Position numbers and translations under genes: made by a program
Assembly: GCA_019359765.1 (NCBI GenBank)
Contig: JAHHGU010000051.1
Location: 1 to 39,923, forward strand
DNA from: Aphanothece sp. CMT-3BRIN-NPC111
GTDB taxonomy: Bacteria > Cyanobacteriota > Cyanobacteriia > Cyanobacteriales > JAHHGU01
Reading direction: 5' to 3'
Length of the DNA stretch: 39,923 bases
Part shown: positions 32,746 to 39,923 of the stretch, piece by piece
How the letters are laid out: the number at the start of each line of letters is the position of its first letter
How positions within the stretch are numbered: the first letter of the stretch is position 1
Notes under the pieces: generated by a model
Seen by the model: the letters and a program-made list of their open reading frames with translations, nothing else
Database searches by the model: none
What the model was told of the DNA's origin: nothing

Positions 32746-34359
32746 TTACCATAAGCCCCGTTTGCCGTTAGGTAGCACAGTTGCCCAATTTGTCTTCGCT
32801 TGCGCCAGCTGTTCTTCAGTGATTTTGGCTCCGGTGAGATTCGCCCCACACAAGTTAGCTCCTCGGAGATTAGCATAGTTGAAATAGGCAAAGCTTAGAT
32901 CCGCGCCGCGCAGATCAGCTCCCTCCAAATCTGTATAGCTAAAATAGCCTCGAACCAAATTCGCATCTCGTAGTATTGCTCGGTTTAAACTAGCCTGCCC
33001 AAAATCAGCGCGGGACAAATCTGCTCCCTGGAGATTGGTTTGAGTCAAGTTGGAGGAATGGAAATTCCCACCAGATAAGTTGGCTTTTTGGAGGTTAAGT
33101 CCGCTAATATTTTGTTCGCCAAAGTCCCGCCTACCCTTTGTATAGGCAGCGAGAATACTGGCAGCATCCCATTTAGAAGGCTGTTTTGGTATTCCTGTTT
33201 TGGCTTCCGTGCTTTTGGGCTGAGGTGTGGAAGTATTTTTTTCACTACTATTGCGACGACCTACATTTCCTCCTGGCTGTATACCAGTTTGATCCATTCG
33301 CGATCGCCGCGCTCTAATGGCCATTCCCATCTGCGCTGAGGCAGATGTAGGGGGGGATGAATGCAGTTGGCTTAAATCTCCAGAGTAGGGGGCATTGCCC
33401 GTTGGGCTTGGCGAGTTATAATGTTTAGTCGCCAAACCACCCGCAAGGCTGTCTAGATAAGGTTGAAGGTCAAGTGCTCTCAGAACTTCCTCGGCAGACT
33501 GATAGCGATGGCGGACAGAAACCTCCAACATTTTCGTCATAACTTGGGTGAAATGTTCGCTGAGATCGAGGTTTTTTTGCCAGAGCATTTCGCCCGTTGA
33601 TGGATTGTAATCTAAGTTCTTGGGTGATTTCCCCGTGAGCAGATAAATGCAGGTCACTCCTAAAGCATAAATATCGCTGGCATATACTGGTCGCATTGCC
33701 ATCTGCTCTGGAGGCGCAAATCCAGGTGTCCCAATCGCGTAAGCCGTCAAAGCAGTCTGATCCGAGCTATTCATTATTGCTGTCTGACTTACCTGGTTCT
33801 TGACCGCGCCAAAGTCAATTAGAACTAGTTTGCGGTCTTGCTCGCGGCGAATCATGTTTGCTGGTTTAATGTCCCGGTGAATCACCTGCTGGCTGTGGAT
33901 GTATTGCAACACCGGGAGGATTTCGCTTAAGAATTGCTTTACTCCAGCTTCGCTAAAGGGGCCACCCCTTTTCACCTCTTGCTGTAGCGTCAAGCCGCTG
34001 ACGTACTCCTGCACCAAATAAAACTGCTTATGGTCTTCAAAATAGTCCAGCAGCCGTGGCACTTGGGGATGATTGCCAATCTTACCAAGAGTTCTGGCCT
34101 CTCGCTCAAACAGCTCCCGTGCCATTTGTAAAACTTCTGGGGCGGTTGCTGTGGGTCGGAGTTGCTTGATTACGCTAGTCGGCTCACCAGGCAGACTTTC
34201 ATCAACCGCTATAAAGGTGGCTCCGAACCCACCTTGACCCAGTGCTTTTACAACTCGATAGCGATCGCGCAGCAGCAGCTTTGAGCCACACGCCTGACAA
34301 ATTTCAGCGTATTTTGGGTTTTCCGGCTTGGCGCAGTCTGGATTTAGGCAGTGGCTCAT
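32746..34359 (-). CDS. Ser/Thr protein kinase with N-terminal zinc ribbon and C-terminal pentapeptide repeats (SpkB-like)
   Basis: 537 residues. A four-Cys motif (Cys4, 9, 21, 24) forms a likely zinc ribbon. The kinase domain covers ~34-295: intact G-Q-G-G-F-G (41-46), Lys65, H-R-D-I-K-P-A-N at 161-168 and D-F-G at 182-184. A Ser/Pro/Thr-rich linker (~315-400) leads to D-F-G-E-Q-N-I-S and about 20 pentapeptide repeats. This Cys motif-kinase-pentapeptide order is that of Synechocystis SpkB, which is tied to oxidative stress and glycyl-tRNA synthetase phosphorylation; function here is by analogy. No membrane segment. Single gene. Confidence 0.93.
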   Translation of the reverse strand: MSHCLNPDCAKPENPKYAEICQACGSKLLLRDRYRVVKALGQGGFGATFIAVDESLPGEPTSVIKQLRPTATAPEVLQMARELFEREARTLGKIGNHPQVPRLLDYFEDHKQFYLVQEYVSGLTLQQEVKRGGPFSEAGVKQFLSEILPVLQYIHSQQVIHRDIKPANMIRREQDRKLVLIDFGAVKNQVSQTAIMNSSDQTALTAYAIGTPGFAPPEQMAMRPVYASDIYALGVTCIYLLTGKSPKNLDYNPSTGEMLWQKNLDLSEHFTQVMTKMLEVSVRHRYQSAEEVLRALDLQPYLDSLAGGLATKHYNSPSPTGNAPYSGDLSQLHSSPPTSASAQMGMAIRARRSRMDQTGIQPGGNVGRRNSSEKNTSTPQPKSTEAKTGIPKQPSKWDAASILAAYTKGRRDFGEQNISGLNLQKANLSGGNFHSSNLTQTNLQGADLSRADFGQASLNRAILRDANLVRGYFSYTDLEGADLRGADLSFAYFNYANLRGANLCGANLTGAKITEEQLAQAKTNWATVLPNGKRGLW

Positions 34360-34919
34360 TGGATCGTCGTCAAGAGGACGTCATCGGTGCTGGGACTAAA
34401 GCTTGTCGAAAAATTGCTTTTTGGTATATGGTCAGTACTTGCGCTCTGTGCTACAAATCTGCTATAGGAGCGCATTGCAAAATGCATTGTCAGTTATTAA
34501 GTTGCCTTAGCTTTGAGCAATTAATTCTCAGATAAGGATATCCTACTTCTTTTTTTATTATCTTGCTATTAACAATGAAATAGACGGGGATTTATACCAG
34601 TAATTTCAGCCAAAAGTTGCCAATTATGACTACAGTTTAGGGAAAGCGTTCCCTAACCTTCTGTGTTTACATCCTATTAGATCTTATCTAGCATTCCTAC
34701 ATAATTTATAAATTTCTACCCCCTGGCTGTTATAGTTCCCCATTACGAATGGTGAACTATAGGGGGTGTGGTTAAGTTTCACAAACCATTTAGGATTGCT
34801 ATATATAAAATTTTACAATTCAAGCAACTAAAAATACAGCGTCAAGAAAAACACTTCAGGGCTGTTTCCCAGGGGGCGCTAAAATAATCAGGCTGAGGTA
34901 GGTAAAAGCAAACGAGTAA
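34360..34919. other. Divergent spacer between kinase and pheT
   Basis: 560 bp without a convincing gene. The TATAGCAATCC element (34707-34806) is the main feature. Promoters for both flanking genes should lie here but are not assigned. Confidence 0.6.
34707..34806. repeat. TATAGCAATCC dispersed element, copy 2
   Basis: A nested hairpin: outer ACCCCCT (34718-34724) with AGGGGGT (34761-34767), inner TATAGTTCCCCATT (34731-34744) with AATGGTGAACTATA (34748-34761; one mismatch). The right part TTTCACAAACC then AGGATTGCTATA matches copy 1 at 22563-22656. Confidence 0.7.
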
Positions 34920-37391
34920 ATGCGTATCTCTCTGAACTGGCTGCGGGAATTGGTTGATTTGACGATGACCCCAGAAGAGTTGGCTCAAACGCTGACTTTA
35001 GCTGGGTTTGAAGTAGAAGACATTGAAGACCGTCGCACCTGGGCGGATGGCGTGGTGGTCGGGAAAGTCCTCAGCCGCCAGCCTCATCCTAATGCTGATA
35101 AGTTAAGCGTCTGCGAAGTTGATGTGGGTAATGCCGCAGGTTCCTTAAATATTGTCTGTGGAGCAGCGAATGTCCGGGAGAATATCTATGTGCCAGTGGC
35201 AACCGTGGGCACTTATCTGCCGGTGATTGATTTAAAAATTAAACCCGCGAAACTGCGGGGTGTCCGTTCAGAGGGGATGATCTGCTCCTTAGCTGAACTG
35301 GGCTTAACAAAAGAATCAGCGGGAATTCATATTTTTGAACTGGAAAATCCCCAACTAGGTAGTGATGTCCGACCGCTTTTGCAACTGGACGACGTCATCC
35401 TAGACCTAACATCAACGGCGAATCGCGCTGACGCTCTCAGCATGGTGGGGGTGGCACGAGAGGTAGCAGCCTTAACAGGTGCTACTCTACGACTACCAGA
35501 AGCAGGTGAGACGTCTATTCCCTCTAATAACAGTGTCCTGAGCTTGGGCATTTCCGATCCGCAAGCTTGCCCTGCCTACATAGGCACAGTAATTGCATGG
35601 ATAAAAATTGGCACCTCCCCAGATTGGTTGCAAAGGCGTTTGCAAGCAGCTGGGGTGCGACCGATTAATAATGTGGTGGACGTAACAAACTACATATTGT
35701 TGGAGTGGGGGCAGCCACTACACGCCTTTGACCGCGATCGCTTGACAGACATTAGCACTCAAGAGTCAGGCTCTGAAAATTCCCAATCCTCAATCGAACT
35801 TGGTGTTCGCTTTGCTAAGAGTGGGGAATCGCTGAAAACACTGGATGGTCAAAGCCGCACCTTGCAACAACAAACCTTGTTGATTACCGCCAACGACCAG
35901 CCAGTAGCGCTTGCCGGGATCATGGGCGGTGAGGAAACAGAAGTCCATGAGGGCACTGAGAATTTAGTCCTGGAAGCAGCTATTTTCGACCCGGTGGCAA
36001 TTCGTCGCTCTGCACGTAGCCAAGGATTACGAACAGAGGCATCTGGTCGCTACGAACGGGGGGTTAACCAGGCAGAGTTGGAAGTTGCCTGTAACCGCGC
36101 GATCGCACTGATCAAAGAGTTAGCATCTGGAACCCCAGTGGCTCAAGAGGTTGCCGACGCTAGACCAGATAGAGCCAACTGGAGTCGTTCGATTCAGTTA
36201 CGTCTAGACCGAGTTAACCAGGTTTTGGGCCCAGTAAACTTGGGAGACTCGACTGGTGAAGTGCAACCAGAGGACGTCCAGCGCATCCTAACTGCACTTG
36301 GATGTAACGTGACGCCCACTGAGCAAGAGAATGTCTGGGCGATCGCAGTCCCGCCCTATCGTTATCGGGATCTAGAGCGGGAAATAGACTTAATTGAAGA
36401 AATAGCTCGTCTCTACGGCTACGACAACTTCTCTGACACCCTGCCCGATGAAACGGAACCAGGCTATCTGTCCTGGGATCAGCAGCTAACGCGCCAGCTG
36501 CGGGAAGCTTTGCGAGCCGCAGGGCTGACAGAATTAATGCATTACTCTTACTCTGTGGTCAAGTCGGAGGGGGATACACAGGTTGCGATTGTCAACCCCA
36601 TGTTTACTGAATATTCAGCCCTACGAACTGAGTTGATATCCGGCTTGATTAATGCCTTTCAGTACAACCTGGAGCAAGGGAACGGCCCTCTGAATGGATT
36701 TGAAATTGGCAGGGTATTCTGGCGCGACGAAGACGGGCTAATGGAAGCAGACTTTGTGGCTGGGATTTTGGGGGGCGATGCCACCCATGGTCGCTGGACA
36801 AGGGGAGGTGGCGAGATACCTATGACTTGGTTTGAGGCCAAGGGAGCGCTGGAGAGTGTGTTTCAGCGGCTGGGTTTGCCAGTAGAGTATCAACCCGACC
36901 GACGCGATCGCTATCTGCACCCCGGACGCACGGCATCTTTGTGGGTGCAAGGTGAGCGCCTGGGAACGTTTGGGCAACTCCATCCCCAATTGCGCCAAGA
37001 ACGCGGCTTGCCAGAGGCAGTTTATGTTTTCCAACTTGATTTGGATGTAGTTTTGGACTACCTGACTCAAGATGAAAAACTAACGCCCCGGTTCCGCCCT
37101 TATTCTACTTATCCAGCTGCTGACCGGGATATTGCCTTCTTTGCACCTGTTGAGGTTTCTGTAGCTGAAATTGAACGCGCTATTAATAAGGCTGGCAGCG
37201 GCTTGTTGGAATCGGTGGAATTGTTTGATGAATATCGTGGTGAGAATGTTCCCTCTGGGCAACGGAGTTTAGCATTGCGCTTAGTTTATCGGGCAAGCGA
37301 TCGCACTCTTACCGATGAAGATGTCGAGCCAGTGCATCAAAAAGTTCGAGAAACTTTGGTTGAAAAATTCAGGGTTAACTTGAGAAGTTAA
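34920..37391 (+). CDS. pheT: Phenylalanyl-tRNA synthetase beta subunit
   Basis: 823 residues, the long bacterial form. Domain order: N-terminal core M-R-I-S-L-N-W-L-R-E-L-V, an OB-type tRNA-binding domain (~40-150; V-V-G-K-V-L-S-R-Q-P-H-P-N-A-D-K-L), the B3/4 editing domain (~210-400; G-G-E-E-T-E-V), B5 (~420-500), the catalytic-like core, and the C-terminal anticodon-binding FDX-ACB domain (~728-822; F-R-P-Y-S-T-Y-P-A-A-D-R-D-I-A-F). With PheS it forms the alpha2beta2 enzyme charging tRNA-Phe; pheS is not adjacent, as is usual in cyanobacteria. A hairpin follows. Confidence 0.97.
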   Translation: MRISLNWLRELVDLTMTPEELAQTLTLAGFEVEDIEDRRTWADGVVVGKVLSRQPHPNADKLSVCEVDVGNAAGSLNIVCGAANVRENIYVPVATVGTYLPVIDLKIKPAKLRGVRSEGMICSLAELGLTKESAGIHIFELENPQLGSDVRPLLQLDDVILDLTSTANRADALSMVGVAREVAALTGATLRLPEAGETSIPSNNSVLSLGISDPQACPAYIGTVIAWIKIGTSPDWLQRRLQAAGVRPINNVVDVTNYILLEWGQPLHAFDRDRLTDISTQESGSENSQSSIELGVRFAKSGESLKTLDGQSRTLQQQTLLITANDQPVALAGIMGGEETEVHEGTENLVLEAAIFDPVAIRRSARSQGLRTEASGRYERGVNQAELEVACNRAIALIKELASGTPVAQEVADARPDRANWSRSIQLRLDRVNQVLGPVNLGDSTGEVQPEDVQRILTALGCNVTPTEQENVWAIAVPPYRYRDLEREIDLIEEIARLYGYDNFSDTLPDETEPGYLSWDQQLTRQLREALRAAGLTELMHYSYSVVKSEGDTQVAIVNPMFTEYSALRTELISGLINAFQYNLEQGNGPLNGFEIGRVFWRDEDGLMEADFVAGILGGDATHGRWTRGGGEIPMTWFEAKGALESVFQRLGLPVEYQPDRRDRYLHPGRTASLWVQGERLGTFGQLHPQLRQERGLPEAVYVFQLDLDVVLDYLTQDEKLTPRFRPYSTYPAADRDIAFFAPVEVSVAEIERAINKAGSGLLESVELFDEYRGENVPSGQRSLALRLVYRASDRTLTDEDVEPVHQKVRETLVEKFRVNLRS

Positions 37392-37406
37392 GTTTTAGTT
37401 AGACAG

Positions 37407-37452
37407 AAAGCGATCGCACTCTTGACTAGATGAGATGGGGTGCGATCGCTTT
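37407..37452. terminator. HIP1-armed hairpin between convergent genes
   Basis: AAAGCGATCGCAC (37407-37419) and GTGCGATCGCTTT (37440-37452) are perfect inverted copies with a 20-nt loop. Each arm contains one GCGATCGC octamer. It sits 16 bases after pheT and 31 bases past the end of the small minus-strand gene, so it may terminate both. Confidence 0.7.
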
Positions 37453-37482
37453 ACTATTTCACCCCGCCCACCACTACGGCTA

Positions 37483-37617
37483 TTAGCTGTCTTCTTCTTG
37501 TTCAGTATGCTTGGAGTTGCGATCAGCCTTTCTCAGTAGCCACTCCACCAACTTCGTCAACAATACGTCTAAAAGCACCTCGCCAATTTTTTCCAAAATT
37601 AGAAGCAAAATACCCAT
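37483..37617 (-). CDS. Small 44-residue protein, unknown
   Basis: An ATG at 37617 opens a 44-codon frame ending in TAA at 37483-37485. GAGG lies eight bases before the ATG, a well-placed ribosome-binding site. The N-terminal two thirds are a Leu-rich amphipathic helix (M-G-I-L-L-L-I-L-E-K-I-G-E-V-L-L then D-V-L-L-T-K-L-V-E-W-L-L-R-K); the tail is polar and acidic (H-T-E-Q-E-E-D-S). The Leu/Ile heptad pattern suggests membrane-surface binding or self-association. No family assigned. It is convergent with pheT and divergent from the NACHT gene. Confidence 0.6.
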   Translation of the reverse strand: MGILLLILEKIGEVLLDVLLTKLVEWLLRKADRNSKHTEQEEDS

Positions 37618-37795
37618 TGCGATGACCTCAATTACTTAACTGAGTTCAATCTCGCAATTTTATCTGGGAGGTTTTGCCAGGACTTGGGCAGACATAGCCA
37701 GACATAGCCGGACATATCTCTAAACCTTTGCTGCATCATGGTTTAGCTGATGTTTCTTTGATTAAAATGGCATTCAATTAAGGATAGATTGGTTG

Positions 37796-39847
37796 ATGCT
37801 ACCAACTGAATTTTTAACTAACACTGCCCGTGAATATGAGCTTTCGCCAGAACAATCGGAAGCTTTTGTAAAACGGTTTAACAGCAATAATAGTGAACAG
37901 GCGATCGCGGACGAACTCCACATCTCCCAGAGTGCCCTGCGTTCTCGCATGACAGAGATTTACACCAAATTTAGTATTGGTGGTAAAGGACCAGGGAAAT
38001 ACGCAAAGCTGGTTAATTTTCTCAATGATAAGTATCGCCAGGTTAACGTTTCAGGTGTTTGCACCTCTATATCTTTAGAGAATGACATTGATGCCTTAGT
38101 GCAGCAGGTACGCAAGCAGCGCCATGACAAAATCCAACATCAATGCGGCACAATGCGAATGCTGGATGTTGCCCAGGCGATAGCACTTGCAGATATATAC
38201 ACTGATGTAAATGTCTTGGAACAAATAACCTGCAAGCAGTGGCGAGAGATTTCTGACTTGCTGCAAGGCTTCGATCCAGAATCCGATAATTTTGACCGAC
38301 TGGGATTAGGTAAAGTGCGTCAGGAACGAGTACCAGGGTTAAATGCTGTGTCGCGTTACTCTAAGCTGATGGTACTCGGAAAACCAGGTTCGGGTAAAAC
38401 CACGTTTTTGCAATGGGTAGCGATTAGGTGCTCCTTAGGCGAGTTTCATTCGAACAGAGTCCCAATATTTATCCGACTGAAAAACTTTGCTGAAGATAGC
38501 ATAAGAGATGACAGTGAACTCAGGTTATTTAACTATATTAGCGAAGAATTTGCTAGTTGTGGGATTACAGATAAATTGGTAGTAAAAACTATACTCACTC
38601 ATGGCAAAACATTGATTTTGCTGGATGGTTTAGATGAAGTAGCAGAAGCAGATGAATATGAAGTAGTCGCACATATTCGCAGATTTTTTGAGAAGTATTT
38701 CAAAAATCAGTTTATTATCACCTGTCGCATTGCTGCCTCTAACTACAAATTTCAAGAATTTACCGATGTAGAGGTGGCAGATTTTAACTCTGAGCAAGTC
38801 GAAGTCTTTGCTAAAAAGTGGTTTTTAGCAGTTGCCAGGAATGACCGGGAATAGGGGGAAGCCACAGCGAGGCGGTTTATTGAGAAGCTGAATCTGCCAA
38901 AAAATCAGCAGATTCGAGAACTTGCAGTTACGCCGATACTGCTGAATCTAACTTGCTTAGTTTTCCAATTAAAAAGCGAATTCCCGTCTAAACGCTCCAA
39001 TCTGTATGAGCAAGGAATAAACATTCTGCTCGTTAAATGGGATGAATCTAGGGGAATTAAACGGGATGAAGTTTATCGTAATTTGTCTTTAGAACACAAG
39101 ATATATCTTTTAACTAAAATAGCAGCAATTAATTTTAAGAAAAGCCGTTACTTCTTTGAGCAAGGAGAAGTCGAGCGATGTATTACTGACTATCTCCGCA
39201 GTTTACCCAATGCCCAACCTGACCAACCAACTCTGCAACGGGATAGTAAGGCTGTACTGAAATCGATTGAATCACAACATGGGTTACTGGTAGAGAGGGC
39301 ACGGAAAATTTATTCGTTTTCCCACCTAACTTTTCAAGAATATTTCACTGCCAGAGCAGTAATTAACAGTTTCGAGTTAGAGACTTTGAAAGATTCAGTC
39401 AGCCACATTACAAATAAAAGTTGGCGTGAAATATTTTTGTTAGCAGCCAACATGATGCCCGATGCTGATGATTTGCTGCTGTTGATGAAGGAGCGAGTTG
39501 ATACTATCGTAGCCTCCAATGAGAAATTACAGCAATTTCTGGCTTGGGTCAGCCAGAAATCTCTTTCTGTTGAGGTGTCCTACAAACTAACAGCTGTGCG
39601 CGCCTTTTACCTTGTCTTGGCATTGGCTCCTAATCTTGGCCTTGGTCGTAACCTTGACATTGCCCTAGCCCGTGACCTTGACCCTGACCTTGACATTGCC
39701 TTGACCGATCTCCTAACTCTGTCCCGTGATGTTGATCGTGACTTGGTCCTAGCCTTGGCTCTGGCCAGAACTGCTGTTGGTGCCTGTGACCTAGCCCTTG
39801 ACATTGCCTTGGTTTGTAACCTGATACCAAGTTGCGGTCAAACATAG
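37796..39847 (+). pseudogene. HTH-NACHT NTPase gene interrupted by one in-frame TAG
   Basis: A STAND-type NTPase. Residues ~33-60 form a helix-turn-helix (E-Q-A-I-A-D-E-L-H-I-S-Q-S-A-L-R). The NACHT domain has Walker A G-K-P-G-S-G-K-T-T (195-203) and Walker B L-I-L-L-D-G-L-D-E-V (273-282). Codon 353 (38852-38854) is TAG; reading on in the same frame gives normal NACHT C-terminal sequence (G-E-A-T-A-R-R-F-I-E-K-L, L-A-V-T-P-I-L-L-N-L-T-C-L, S-F-S-H-L-T-F-Q-E-Y-F-T-A) to 39847. The last ~75 residues are a D-L-x-I-A-L low-complexity repeat. Such proteins are proposed conflict or signalling switches. Start: ATG 37796 with AAGGA upstream; TTG at 37793 is an alternative. Either a recent nonsense mutation, a sequencing error, or recoding. 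Confidence 0.8.
39652..39808 (+). repeat. Short repeats encoding the NACHT C-terminal D-L-D-I-A-L tract
   Basis: CCTTGACATTGCC occurs at 39652-39664, 39688-39700 and 39796-39808, with CGTGACCTTGACC-like variants between. All copies are in the same frame, so copy-number change would not break the gene. Confidence 0.7.
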
Positions 39848-39923
39848 TAGACTGGCAAGAGCGCATGGCTGTTGAGAAAAGCAGTAATACGAAATCTGGG
39901 TTGACTATCGCTTGATCAAGAAA

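Noticed and set aside
37440..37625. A 61-codon plus-strand frame after pheT
   Set aside because: No ribosome-binding site and poor composition; the opposite strand carries a better small gene with a GAGG.
38855..39847. A second independent gene after the TAG
   Set aside because: Same frame as the NACHT core, no ribosome-binding site at the first ATG-like codons, and the sequence is the expected NACHT continuation.
39607..39866. Minus-strand Arg/Gln-rich frames at the right edge
   Set aside because: Antisense of the NACHT low-complexity repeats; composition is explained by the repeat.

Overview
The window looks like a chromosomal segment of a cyanobacterium, probably a large-genome filamentous type. 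The evidence is the abundance of the GCGATCGC palindrome (HIP1), Ser/Thr kinases fused to pentapeptide or PsbP-like domains, WD40, TPR and NACHT proteins, a group 2 sigma-70 factor, a DUF3493 protein, and long AT-rich spacers with many small dispersed palindromic repeats. I could run no search, so families come from motifs and memory of the families.

Layout. 1-6.5 kb: end of a TPR gene made of identical 102-bp repeats, a membrane Ser/Thr kinase on the minus strand, a divergent HxlR regulator / hotdog thioesterase pair, and a large CHAT-WD40 protein whose CHAT catalytic positions are substituted. 7.3-11.7 kb: a complete sugar ABC transporter operon (binding protein, two permeases, ATPase). 12.0-14.8 kb: a second-type elongation factor G flanked by a decayed gene fragment and a truncated patatin. 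14.8-19.2 kb, minus strand: folB, a bestrophin-like channel, proA and a glycosyltransferase with TPRs. 19.3-25.4 kb, plus strand: a GT39-like membrane glycosyltransferase, a GlsB/YeaQ small membrane protein, a glutathione S-transferase-like protein and a HerA-type ATPase. 25.9-29.3 kb: a group 2 sigma factor with two tandem terminators, a secreted protein, a structured non-coding stretch, and recA. 29.4-34.4 kb: DUF3493 protein, tRNA-Thr(CGU), a pentapeptide protein of about 50 repeats, an M15 peptidase with peptidoglycan-binding repeats and an SpkB-like kinase. 34.9-39.9 kb: pheT, an unlisted 44-residue gene, and a NACHT NTPase gene broken by one in-frame TAG.

Housekeeping genes (recA, pheT, proA, folB, trnT) are scattered among signalling and repeat-protein genes. 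Most genes are single units; the clear operon is the ABC transporter, and bestrophin-folB-patatin form a tight minus-strand run. The most notable points are the catalytically dead-looking CHAT domain on a WD40 propeller, the single-stop NACHT gene, the EF-G paralogue sitting between gene wrecks, and a multi-hairpin region ahead of recA that ends in a solitary CRISPR-repeat-like unit.
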